A stretch of 64,000 bases of DNA, from the NCBI RefSeq assembly GCF_943734655.1, contig NC_071355.1:219233527-219297526 (forward strand). Direction: 5' to 3'. The position numbers and the translations under genes were made by a program. Of this stretch, positions 22,490 to 32,720 are shown one piece after another. The notes beneath the pieces were generated by a model that searched no databases, had not been told where the DNA came from, and was given only the letters and a program-made list of their open reading frames with translations. The stretch comes from Sabethes cyaneus. Its lineage: Eukaryota > Arthropoda > Insecta > Diptera > Culicidae. Numbering within the stretch: the stretch's first letter is position 1; each line of letters starts with the position of its first letter.

Positions 22490-22775
22490 AGCAAACATCT
22501 GAATCGGCACTTGAAGCAGAGCATTTGAGAGCCAAGAAGCGTGCTAGGCATTTGTACGAACAAGTTTTGACGAAATTTGTATTTTAATGGACGACGAAAC
22601 AGACGTGAAAATGTATTTCAGGTAACTTCCCAGTCAAAAATTTGGCATTGCAAATGGGCGCGGCGATGTGCCAGGCAAGTATAAATTCATGTTTGCTGAT
22701 AAATTCACAAAGAAGGTCATGATCTGGCAAGGAATATGTAGCTGTGGGCTGACGACGGAGCCTTTCATCACTTCC
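22490..22775 (+). pseudogene. Tc1/mariner-type transposase fragment
   Basis: Broken frame reads RAKKRARHLYEQVLTKF, then after a small frameshift CILMDDETDVKMYF (the second catalytic D region of DDE/D transposases), then GRGDVPGKYKFMFADKFTKK and VMIWQGICSCG. This matches the ITm group known from mosquitoes. The N-terminal DNA-binding part and the last catalytic residue are missing, and no inverted repeats were found, so it is a dead relic. Confidence 0.8.
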
Positions 22776-22783
22776 TCAACAAC

Positions 22784-23251
22784 TGTTCATTAGTACGTTC
22801 AATATTAAAATATGCAGTTGTAGTCTGGGCGCCGTTCTATCAAAACAACATTCAACGGATTGAGTCTGTCCAATTAAAATTTGTTCGCTACACCTTACGA
22901 CTTCTCCCTTGGAACGACTCCTTGAATCTTCCAACCTATGAACACCGCTGTAACCTAATCGAGCTTGCTTCTCTGGCTGCACGGCAGGAGGTTGCTAAAG
23001 CAACTTTTATTTCTGACAGCTTAACCTTTCAAAATAACAGTTCAGATTTACTTCGGCTCCTGAACATCAACATCCGTCGTCGGCATCTCTGATCTCACCA
23101 TTTTCTCAATCTTCCCGCGTCGCGCACCAATTATGGTCAAAACGAACCTCTCTCTGGCATGTGTCGTGTGTTCAACCGTTGTTATGATGTATTCGATTTC
23201 TATTTGTCTCGTTCTATTCCTAAACAAGCTTTTTTACGTGCTTTAAAGTAA
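22784..23251 (+). pseudogene. Jockey-like LINE ORF2 C-terminus with one nonsense codon
   Basis: 156 codons in one frame: ILKYAVVVWAPFYQNNIQRI, ESVQLKFVRYTLRLLPW, ELASLAARQEVAKATFISD, RRRHL, then a single in-frame TGA, SHHFLNLP and YLSRSIPKQAFLRALK ending at TAA (23249-23251). This is the region C-terminal to RT in jockey-type LINEs. The TGA stands where CGA (Arg) would be expected. The 3' UTR continues to 23332 and, past an insertion, from 24151. Confidence 0.8.
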
Positions 23252-23332
23252 ATTATGTCATTGTACCTGTGTAGTGTTAGCCGTTAGCATACAGATAATA
23301 GTTTTTAATACGTATAATAATTTTAAGTTTCC

Positions 23333-24150
23333 GGGGTATGAAATGGGGAAGGCAAATAAGGAGCGTCCAATATAGCTCTAGCCATCCCAAACCTAGCGCC
23401 TCCACGTGGCCATACCTGGTAATGCTCTATTGAGTAGCCATGTGCGATGCTGGGTGGTTCCCGCCTGCCTGATCTCAAAACCGGGGTTTTGGGCAGACAG
23501 CGAGCCACTCGGCCTTGCTAAGAGGTAAGCCTAATATAAGTTATTTTAATTATTTTTTTTTCGTTTTAGCTTATGAGCTAAAAACTATATAGTAAAAACT
23601 TTTACCAAAACGAGTTTTAACTGCACATGGATACCAGAATGAAAAAAGCTAAATTAATTATAAGAAGCACTTATGGAACCTCAAAGGACGTTACTCTATT
23701 CCATACGAAAGACTGCTGGTGAGATTGTTCCATTTTTGCACATATATACCACATTTCATCTTAATATCATATTATTAATAGTATTATTATTGATATCATA
23801 AATGTGGAAGGCTGGATGAAGGAGTGGATTGCCAACCTGAATCCTTAAGGTCTGAAGCAAATATGGCACTGCTCAATTCAAAACAAACAAATCATCACGT
23901 GGGTTAAAGTTGGTACAGCGCAATTGATTATTACATGGAAGGATCCTAATGCTGAAAGGCGACTCTTATAATCCCGAAATGCGCACAAGTGCCTCTGCTT
24001 GTGGGTCCGCCCAATCCCTTTTGGCCCTTCTGTAAGAGCATTAGTGTGAAATTCATTTGATAATCAAATTTAGATCTACTGTAATTCTACCTACATACAT
24101 TGGCAAGTCCTTGAAATGATGGTGGCTTTCCCCTACTACCCCTACTACCC
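23333..24150 (-). mobile_element. Retro-insertion with 22-bp target duplication in the LINE 3' UTR
   Basis: The 22 bases beginning CGTATAATAATTTTAAGTTT occur at 23311-23332 and again at 24151-24172, identical. Between them lie 818 bp starting GGGGTATGAAATGGGG and ending in CTACCCC repeats. A long duplication points to target-primed retrotransposition. Read minus, the 3' half contains GGCCGAGTGGCTCGCTG, which resembles a tRNA A-box, so a SINE or LINE 5' region is possible. The orientation is uncertain. Confidence 0.65.
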
Positions 24151-24805
24151 CGTATAATAATTTTAAGTTTCCAATGTGTAGTTAACAGTAAGTTGTGTCA
24201 TTTGGTGTGTAATCAGTTGATGCAAAACTGAAGGTTTTGTGCCTGCTGAAGACCTGCTGGTATGCAGCTAATGATGTCGATTTCGTGTCAAAAGAGATGA
24301 ACCCTCAAAATTGTTCGGAATTTTGACCCATTCAAAAATGTTGGGTAATTGAAAAACAACGACTTCAGTGAACTGCCCGTAAATGGAAAACAGTCACATA
24401 TGCAAAAACTTGCAGCGGAGAAAAACGCATTTGAAACCGCTACATTTTTTCTTTAATATTGAGTAAATTTTGGAAACAAATCGTCCAAATCATTATAATA
24501 TTACTTGAATGTACATTATAGAATACTTTTACAAGCAATTTGTTCACAAGTGACCTACAATTTGTTCCAAAACTTATAAAAACTACCGAAGTTACTGATA
24601 TGCATTTATTTGTGCTTCAATAAGCAAGAATAAACGCATAACAGTCACACTCACAGCATGCCTTGATTCTTGCGTTGTCGGTGAGCCGGTGACTGCCGGT
24701 GACCGCCGGTGGAGTATTTTCAAGACCACGTGTCGTTGTTATCTTGATAATTCACGTGCCCGTTTAATTCATCTGTTCCAAATGTCTGTACGAAATTGAA
24801 ATTTT

Positions 24806-24886
24806 ACGGGAGTAAGGATAAACTTCCAGTTCCTAGCATTTTCTGCTCTGAAGATAAACTTCCAGTTCCTAGCATTTTCTGCTTTT
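24806..24886. repeat. Short tandem duplication
   Basis: A unit GATAAACTTCCAGTTCCTAG plus CATTTTCTGCT occurs twice, 36 bases apart. Confidence 0.7.
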
Positions 24887-25202
24887 ATTTGTAATTTGTT
24901 ATCGTGGGGTCGCATAAGGGGTTTTGTTCAACTCAGAAACTGGTCGCTTTCCTGTGTCAGGAACACTCCCAGAACGTGTCCGAGTGTGACCAATGTGATC
25001 CTGGACATATTATATGACGACAAATGAACTATTCTGAGGTAGTTTTGCACTTTTGCGTACTAAGAGATATCACATGTTGTATTTTAGTTCTATTCCGAAA
25101 CTGATCCCCGTAGGGGTATCCGAAGCATTTCCGGATATGTGGTTAGATATGGTAAATGACGTCTTGAACACTTTATACAACTACCAATGCCTAAAAATAA
25201 AA

Positions 25203-25404
25203 AATAAGAAAACTTATCCAATTTAATTCTACTATGTGTATTTTATTCAATGACAGATACGTATTTCGCCTACGACTTGCAGGCTTCCTCAGTGTCTGTT
25301 TTCGAAAACAGACACTGAGGAAGCCTGCAAGTCGTAGGCGAAATACGTATCTGTCATTGAATAAAATACACATAGTAGAATTAAATTGGATAAGTTTTCT
25401 TATT
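25203..25404. repeat. Perfect 202-bp palindrome (foldback element)
   Basis: Two 101-base arms, identical when inverted, meet at TTTTCGAAAA with no spacer. As a result the same 60-codon open frame appears on both strands (25191-25373 minus, 25234-25434 plus). The arm contains GATACGTATTTCGCCTACGA and GCAGGCTTCCTCAGTGTC. A diverged relative lies at 26474-26670. Not coding. Confidence 0.92.
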
Positions 25405-25532
25405 GCCTTTCTACTATATAAATATATAGTATAAAGGTATAGAAATCACTTGGAAAACCGGAAATGGAAAGAAGGTCCTGCGGGCCGTATGCTATATACC
25501 ATTCGACTCAGTTTCGAAAACTGAGCATTTTC

Positions 25533-25574
25533 TGTGTGTGTGTATGTATGTGTGTGTGTGTGTGTGTGTGTGTA
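25533..25574. repeat. (TG)n microsatellite
   Basis: Near-pure TG run with two TATG interruptions. Confidence 0.9.
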
Positions 25575-26136
25575 TGTGACGCTTTTAATCTCACTCACTT
25601 TTCTCGGAGATGGCTGGACCGATTTTAATGTTCTTAGTGTCAAATGAAAGGTCTAGGTGTCCCATTGGTCGCTATTGAATTTCGTACTGATCGGACTTTT
25701 AGTTCAAAAGTTATGCATAAAAATACGAAAAATATGGGACTTCATTATCTCATAGATTCCTTAACCGATTTGAACAAAATTGATTGCATATGAAAGAGGA
25801 GCCTTACAAACCCTTAACTTCCAAATTTCATGATGATTGGACTTGTAGTTTGAAAGTTACATAAAGAAATGTGAAAAAATAGTATTTAAAACATATTTAT
25901 GTAACATATAAGCATTAATTTAATGAAAAACATCAAACATTTTATGATTATTTGATAATTACTGCTGAGATCTATCAAACGAAACCGAGTTTTTTAAAAT
26001 CGGACGCTTCATTCAAAAGTTATTCAAACTTTAACACTTAAGCACCGCATATTAAACCGTTAAAACGTGTGAAATCAAAACATATCAATCAAATGTTGAT
26101 TGTATTCAATGTATGAGATGTGTGTGATGTATGTGT

Positions 26137-26372
26137 GTATGTATGTATGTATGTATGTATGTATGTATGTATGTATGTATGTATGTATGTATGTATGTAT
26201 GTATGTATGTATGTATGTATGTATGTATGTATGTATGTATGTATGTATGTATGTATGTATGTATGTATGTATGTATGCATGTATGTATGTATGTATGTAT
26301 GTATGTATGTATGTATGTATGTATGTATGCATGTATGTATGTATGTATGTATGTATGTATATATGTATGTAT
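26137..26372. repeat. (TATG)n microsatellite
   Basis: About 59 copies of TATG with rare TGCA and TATATA variants. Generates the MYVC/YIHT-type frames on both strands, which are not genes. Confidence 0.97.
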
Positions 26373-26473
26373 GTGATGACAATTTGCAATTTTAAAATTT
26401 GCAATGAAATTCAAGAAAAGTGAGAAACATGTCAATTGTCTGAAGTTTTTGAAGCCTCTTAGTGGAATACGAA

Positions 26474-26670
26474 CTCTGAAATTAAAGAAAAGAAAAAACT
26501 TTTACCGACTAAATTCCACTATTTAATATTTATTCGCGACAGATACGTATACGCTTTGAAATAAGACACTGATGAAGCCTGCACGTCGTAGGTGAACTAC
26601 GTATCTGTTGCAAATAAATATTAAATAGTGGGATTCAATCGGAAAGTTTTTTCTTTTCTTTGATTTCAGA
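26474..26670. mobile_element. Diverged foldback element related to the 25203 palindrome
   Basis: Outer arms AAAGAAAAGAAAAAACTTT and CACTATTTAATATTTATT pair with their inverses at 26600-26670. The centre keeps GACAGATACGTA and GATGAAGCCTGCACGTCGTA of the same family, but the left arm has lost part of the core. Confidence 0.7.
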
Positions 26671-28351
26671 TTTCAATTGTCATTTTCTTCACTTGCTGTT
26701 ACTCACAATTGTACAAGAAAAGCAAAAAGCGAAGAAAAGCAGTTTATTTAAGCATGTAGGTATAGTGGTGTATAGAATCAAAAATACTAGTGAGTTGATT
26801 TTTCCAAATAAATTAGTACAAATTCCAAACAAATTCTGCGCATCAATAGATGCTCTTTTCAATCAATAGATACTAGAGCTTAGAAATGTTATATGAAAAA
26901 TAGGAAGTAAACGTTGCACGGTAGAAATTTTGTAAGATTTGTTTTCGTTAGTGATATTTTAAAGGACAGATGTCTTATGTCATGTATCATGTTTTAATAA
27001 ATAAATAAAAAAAAAGACAAGCACGATCGTATTTCCTATTCTTAAGCATGTTTATGGCGCAGCTTTGGCACTATTTTTCGACCTCATCTTGTTTTCCTAA
27101 CCCTCTAACATTGTAAAAACGATGCGATCAAGCTCATGACTATCTTTTCATGAAAGTACATTCAAAAGAAGCTTAAGTTTTGATTTTCATGCAAAAATAA
27201 TTATCTGAAGGAGTGCTAGCTTTCTTAGCTAGTTCCATTTCTCGTTTTCATATCTAATGCTCTATTCAGTAATTTTTTTCTAATTCAGATATATTGCAAA
27301 ATTGAAGCCAAGCAAACCATTAGTAAAATTTTGAGATCAATCATTTTGTTGTAGATATCCTTTTTCTTCAAAAGCGAAATATAATAATAATTTTTCTGAA
27401 CTCTTGTTTTTCAAAGATGCTAACTTTTGAATGCATGGTCAATTCAAAACAAGTTTCGTATGTGGCTCTGAAGCCCGAAAGTTAAGGCCGTCTGTAGACC
27501 CGTTAGAGTGTTAATTTCTAATTTTCTATACATATTCATTCAAGTCTGTAAAAATTATCTTTTGTGTTTACATTATTTTTCTATAAATATTATAAAACTA
27601 AATAAGGTGTTCATCAAGTAACATAAATGACGCTTACATGTATTTACGCACCCAAGGAAAGAAAATATAATTATTCTACACAATACGTTGTGAATTTTAC
27701 TGGCAAATAAGGATTTTGAGGAATACGGAACGAATATTTAAAAATATAGTCTAATATAACATCTATACATCTACAATTAAGTTCCTGAGAAATTAAATAA
27801 TGATTATTGTGGCAGTAGAAAGGCTAGGTCACGCCGCTAGGTGGATTAATTCGGGTTTTTTTTATTTTTAGGTTTCGTATTCTACTAAGACGCTCCAAAA
27901 ACTTCAGTCAACTACCAATGGTCTAGTTTTGCAAATTCGAGTACTAAGAGGTGTCATATAATGGAATTATTGTGCTTCAAGGTGGTTCAAGTTCTGGATA
28001 TTCCGGAACTTATTCCGACTATAGCTTCGGAACCGTCTATCCGCTCCAAATTTTCTTCAATAGTGTTCTTGTAGGTCATGAAATCTTTCGTTTGGTAGTT
28101 GTTGCAGTCAAATCGGTTCAGGAATTTCCAAAATCAAATGCTTATTCATATACTTTCACTACTGTGACTGTTATGCGTTTATTTGTAATATGGGACTGAC
28201 ATAGTTTAATATTTTTTTCAACATTTTGGGAACAAACATAGCTTTTTTGTTTGAAATATTGAAAGAATAGGTAATTTAAAGACGATTCCTAGGTTTATCT
28301 CAAAAATGGTGAAAAGTCATATGGGACTGTTATGCGTTTATGGGCAGTGAA

Positions 28352-28720
28352 GCGGAAAGACAGTTAATAGTGCAACGAAATGCGTTCAAAGTGGAAGAAA
28401 CATGCTGATTCGGTCGCATCTTCAATTGCGTAGTGTATGATAAGTTTTATTGAGAAAAGAGTTCGAGATTTGATCAAAACCAGAGAAATGCTCCAGTCAC
28501 GAGTTAAAGATTTTTCTATGCTTCCAAATTTACTTTTAGATAAGTTTTATACAAGTAAATTAAAACAATAAAAAACACACCAAGTGGTGAATCTAATCCG
28601 AGACTTGCCGTGGCGAACATCGGCAACGACAACGCACTGCAATACTTCTATTACATTGACCGAGTATACAACAGTTTATCTTCTCGGTCGGTGGTAGAAA
28701 CAATACCAATTTATGAAGTA
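28352..28720. other. Spacer, nothing recognised
   Basis: Between the 4-kb TIR element and an RTE remnant; contains ACACACCAAGTGGTGAATC near 28576, faintly like the CCACCTAGTGGTG repeat end. Confidence 0.3.
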
Positions 28721-28734
28721 CATTAATCATTCCT

Positions 28735-29390
28735 CGTATCAGACACTTCCTACCTTTCCAAAATACGTCTCCACATTTGTCGCTCCTAGGCTACCATTCT
28801 CACTTGCTCCTAACATCCATTCTAGCATCCTCGCCGACAGCGCACATCCAACGCGTACGCGATGGGTGCTTCAAAGTCGCTGGCTTTTTCGGGTTCTCTG
28901 TTGAATGTAGTTTTTGCTGGTCGCTTATCCGACATCCTCACTAAAGGACATTTAGTAGGAGGCTTAGCAGAATCACACGCTGCCTTGAAATTTACAAACA
29001 AATGGTGAGTGTGCATATTGAATTCTCGGAATTCATCGAACATTGGTCGCAAGTAGAACATTCACTCCCAATTCGTGGAGTGGCGCTGTCGAAACTTGCA
29101 CTGATATTCGCCAACAAAGATTTCTTGTAACGACCTCAGCCTATGAAACAGGATGCGAGAGAGAATTATGTGTGCAAAGTTGGTGAGCGTAATACCCTGA
29201 TAAGAACATAAAGGCAAATAAGATATATGACATCTTCTAAAGAGTTCATAGGTAGTTCCTTCTCCGTCCATACCTGATGGTTGCAAACAATACTGCTGTT
29301 TGCTCTCGACTTTCCAAAGTGCAGCGGGAATGCCGTCCTTTCCAGCTACTTTTGCTTCTTTCAGTTCTCTAGCTGCTACGTCAGTGCTCT
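28735..29390 (-). pseudogene. RTE-like LINE RT fragment with internal deletion
   Basis: Minus translation: LKEAKVAGKDGIPAALWK, YQGITLTNFAHIILSRILF, HRLRSLQEIFVGEYQCKFRQ, MFYLRPMFDEFREFNMHTHH and LFVNFKAACDSAK (RT fingers and first palm motif). It then jumps directly to VRMSDKRPAKTTFNREPE of the C-terminus. The catalytic FADD segment and thumb are deleted. Its 5' side is cut by the foldback element that begins at 29391. Confidence 0.75.
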
Positions 29391-30391
29391 AGGACTACGT
29401 CTGACGGCAAGGTTTGGGAGGGTGTCATTCCAAAAAATTGAAAAATGCGAACGTCACGAAAAAATGATGGGTTTTGAGCGCTAATAGCTTCAGCGGTTTT
29501 CAAATTGATTTCAAATATTTTTACGCCGATCGATCGGAAAATCTTCTACACATCCACACCAGTACTAAAAACTTATTGATTTCAAAGTATATACTATTGA
29601 AAAATTCAAAATAATGAAGCATTTTCCAACTGGAAATCCTCGCTTCATTATTGATTGGAAAGCCGCCATCATAGTTTAACGTGATTTTAGAAACAAAAAA
29701 AGTGACAAAATCACCCCGTCCCAACTAGTCGAAGATACTTTACGACGATCTAAACCAATACCAATTTATCTGTGCTTGGGAAGTCAACCAGATCCAACGA
29801 CAAAGTCTCTTCGTCTCAACAACATTTCTTAACACTGCGATTAAACCTAGACCATTTTGATGTCCTTGCTTGGAAAGTACGACAAAGACAAAACCACCTC
29901 GTGCCAACCAATTTCTTACGAACGCGAATACGCGATTAAACCTAGTTAAACTTGATGTCTGTGTCAGTCAGAAAAAATGATAAAAGTTCCTTATCCCAAC
30001 AGATTGTTTACGGTGAGACGATTAAACCTAGGCGAATTTGACATCTTTGTTGGAAAAGTGTGCAACAGCTGCAGTGTTCGGTTATAATATAATTCTGTAT
30101 GGATACGCATGTTTACCGTTTCATTGAAAGTGTAGTGAAAAGATGTGCTGTTGATAAAATGGGATTGAATTGGTAAAATCCCTTCAACGTGAGGGAACCA
30201 TTGGTAATAAAAAATCAGAGGGGTTGTGTACAAGACACGACCGCATATATAGGTGACGCAGGACTACGTAAGTCTCTTTGTAGTGATAGTAGCATGTATT
30301 CATGCTTGTAATCATTCGATTCTTCATGTATACATGCTATATGAAACATATATACATGCTACATACGTTGTATGTAACATTTATCAAAGTA

Positions 30392-30516
30392 GGGTAACCA
30401 ACGTATTTTGGACCCCATCAGCAGCTGTACATAATTTGGACACTTCCATTTGATTTTGCCGTAAGTGTCCAAATTATGTACAGCTGTTGATGGGGTCCAA
30501 AATACGTTGGTTACCC
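30392..30516. mobile_element. 125-bp TA-target hairpin MITE
   Basis: Arms of about 54 bp: GGGTAACCAACGTATTTTGG ... GTACATAATTTGGACACTT, inverted on the right with one or two differences, flanked by TA on both sides. Tc1/mariner-type target. Confidence 0.85.
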
Positions 30517-30569
30517 TAGTAACATTGCCTACATTCAATTCTCAAAAGATTGTGCATTTAAAAACAATT

Positions 30570-30632
30570 TAACAAAATCAAGAACACAAACTATTGCTTT
30601 CCTGCTACCTTACTGAAATTAAAGATTGTTTT
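30570..30632 (+). repeat. Repeat segment mirrored at 31784-31850
   Basis: AACAAAATCAAGAACACAAA and TATTGCTTTCCTGCTAC occur here and, inverted, just outside the right end of the foldback, next to the second pogo-like copy. The order suggests duplication and inversion of a larger unit. Confidence 0.6.
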
Positions 30633-30634
30633 TA

Positions 30635-31007
30635 CAGGTATACCTCGATAAAAGACAGCCTCGTTATAAAACAACCTCGATATAAGACAATTCGATATAA
30701 GACAATTTTGTCTTATATCGAAACAAATCCCTTTGACAAAGCTGATAACGATACCAGAGCTGATTTTCCATTCTGAAATCGGTGCCATGAAGATGTTCAT
30801 TATTTCAATATAACCCCAAAAATAGTAAAAACCTAATAGTTCAAACAATAATAAATAGTTCAAAAACCGTAAACACATAACACAGAGCAAAATTGGCGAC
30901 CGCTAATGCAAATTTTTTTTTTGAAAAAACCATGTTTCGATATAAGACAATTTCGATATAAGACAACTTTTAGAAATTATAAATTGTTTTATATCGAGGT
31001 ATCCCTG
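30635..31007. mobile_element. Pogo/Tigger-like MITE, complete
   Basis: Ends CAGGTATACCTCGATA and, inverted, CAGGGATACCTCGATATAA, flanked by TA. Internal CGATATAAGACAA words repeat several times. The CAGnGAtACCTCGATA end is typical of pogo-group elements. No transposase. Confidence 0.8.
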
Positions 31008-31894
31008 TATTACCAATGGTTCCCCACGTTGAAGGGATTTTACCAATTCAATCCTATTTTATCAACAGCACATCTTTTCACTACACTTCTAATGAAACGG
31101 CAAGCATGCGTATTCATACAGAGTCGTATTATAACCGAACACTATAGTTGTAGCACATTTTTCCAACACAGATATCAAATTCGCCGAGGTTTAATCGTCT
31201 TGCATTAAAGAATTTGCGATCTGTTGGGACAACGAACTTGTGCCGTTTGTTCTGGCACACTTCCCTAACACAGACATCAAATTGGACTAAGTTTAATCGC
31301 ATTCGTAAGAAATTTGTTGGCACGAGGGAGCTTTGTCACTCTTTTTTAGGTGTACTTCCCAAGCAAGGACATCAAAATGGTCTAGGTTTAACCGCGGTGT
31401 TAAGAAATCTTGTTGAAATGAGGGAACTTTGTCACTTGTTTTACCTTACTTCCCAAGCACAGATATCAAATTGGTATAGGTTTAGATCATCGCAAAGAAT
31501 CTTCCAACCAATCACGAAGCGAGAATTCTGGTAAAACATAGGTTCATTATTTTCAATTTTTCAATAGTTCAACATCAAAAATCCATACTTTTCTTCATTT
31601 GGGTCAATTCTTAGAAGATTATTCAATCGATTGGTGTACGAATATTGAAAATCGATCGGAAAACCGCTGAGCTATTAGCGCTCAAAACCTTTCATTTTTC
31701 GTGACGCTCGCGTTTTTCGATTTTTTGGAATGACACCTTATCTCAAAACTTGCCGTAAGACGGAGTCCTTTGTAAAAAAATTTTTAATTTCTGTAAAGTA
31801 GCAGGAAAGCAATATTTTGTGTTCTTGATTTTGTTAACTTGTTTCCAAATGCGCATAGAAATAACTCTGAAATCTATTGAGGATTGAACGTATA

Positions 31895-32055
31895 CAGGGA
31901 TACCTCGATATAAGACAACCTTCTTATAAAACAACCTCGATATAAGACATTTTTACCTCGACATAAGACAAATTCCTTCGACATAGTTGGTGAGAACACC
32001 AGAGCAAATTTTTCATTCCAAAAGCGGCGCCATAAAGATGATCATTTGTACAAGC
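31895..32055 (+). mobile_element. Pogo/Tigger-like MITE, left half only
   Basis: Begins TA|CAGGGATACCTCGATATAAG and follows the copy at 30635 as far as GGCGCCATAAAGATG; the right end is missing. Confidence 0.7.
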
Positions 32056-32084
32056 TGGGGTTCCATGGATCGAATCAAGCTGTA

Positions 32085-32365
32085 ATCGAAGCATTACAAT
32101 CGGATTCGAACCCACTACTTCTTCCCAGGCCCTGTGAAGGCCCTGTTTGACTACAATAAATGGAGGAAGAGGCACAATTTGTGTCTAAAAATTACTCAAC
32201 CCGCCAGTGTTGGTGTAGTTGGAAGTACGCCCCATGCTTAATAAGGGAGTTGTGGAGTCTTCCTTCCAGTCCACTGTGGTTCAAAGGATCTTCACTACCA
32301 GCGAGTCACAGGGCCTGGGAAGCAGCAGTGGGCTCTAATCTGGTTGTAATGCCCCGATCGCTACG
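32085..32365. repeat. Inverted pair of SINE-like heads
   Basis: ATCGGATTCGAACCCACTAC and CTTCCCAGGCCCTGTG (32090-32140) are mirrored by CACAGGGCCTGGGAAGCAG and AGTGGGCTCTAATCTGG (32308-32345). The minus reading holds a B-box GGTTCGAATCC. A tRNA-derived element is likely. Confidence 0.5.
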
Positions 32366-32395
32366 CTAACAGCTGCTTGATGACTTGCAGCTTTC

Positions 32396-32720
32396 TAAGG
32401 AGGGGGTGATGTAGCGCCCATTCCCCGCGTATCTTATTGCAACATACTCTGAACCCGTATTTTAGTTCAGGAAGAAACTTGACAGTAGTGTTTTGTCAGT
32501 TCGCATTTGCATTGACCTAGTTTATTGTTTTCTTAAAGTCAGCAAGAACGCTTACGATTGCCTCGCGTGTATTATTTTGCACTATGTAAACAGTGCATCT
32601 CCATGTTTATGGATATTTATTTTGCACAACCAAATGTTCAACAGGGCTAACTCTTAATACATGTAATAAATGTTTGAAAAATACTATCTCAAATTACTCC
32701 AAATGTGTTCTTCAGAGCAA
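32396..32720 (+). mobile_element. Possible solo LTR behind a polypurine tract
   Basis: AAGGAGGGGGTGA is followed by TGTAGCGCCCATTCC, as at the 3' LTR boundary of Ty3/gypsy elements. No gag-pol, no second LTR and no certain right edge were found. Confidence 0.3.

Larger units (their letters stand above)
25405..27860. mobile_element. Dispersed repeat with CCACCTAG...CTTTCTAC-type ends
   Basis: Left end GCCTTTCTACTATAT; right end (inverted) CCACCTAGCGGCGTGACCTAG and CCTTTCTACT. The body starts with GGTCCTGCGGGCCGTATGC and CTCGGAGATGGCTGGACCGA text of the kind seen in many mosquito intergenic repeats. It encloses a TG run, the TATG microsatellite and the foldback at 26474. A lone similar end (AATCCACCTAGTGGTGAAAG) lies at 36490. 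Confidence 0.5.
24369..28351. mobile_element. About 4-kb non-autonomous TIR element with telescoped ends
   Basis: CTGCCCGTAAATGGAAAACA (24373 on) is inverted at the right end as TGTTATGCGTTTATGGGCAG (to 28347), both flanked by TGAA. A second inner pair, AATAAACGCATAACAGTCAC near 24630, is mirrored near 28160-28185. Two internal segments with CAACTACCAATG (25180, 27906) and GTACTAAGAG (25058, 27939) also repeat. No transposase is present. Nested inside are the palindrome at 25203, another repeat from 25405, and microsatellites. Confidence 0.65.
29391..31769. mobile_element. Giant foldback element with about 0.8-kb inverted arms
   Basis: Arm 1 (29391-30209) and arm 2 (31010-31769) are inverted copies. 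Outer ends read AGGACTACGTCTGACGGCAA and, inverted, AGGACTCCGTCTTACGGCAA. Next come GTGTCATTCCAAAAAATTGA and GCGCTAATAGCT. Four diverged units of about 90 bp with GATTAAACCTAG follow, then CCCTTCAACGTGAGGGAACC. The spacer holds two MITEs (30392, 30635). Foldback families of this sort are non-coding. The open frames at 29991, 31129 and 31214 belong to the units. Confidence 0.8.

Noticed and set aside
25191..25434. Identical 60- and 66-codon frames on opposite strands
   Set aside because: Direct consequence of the perfect palindrome.
26075..26435. Six open frames of 81-109 codons
   Set aside because: Translations of the TATG microsatellite.
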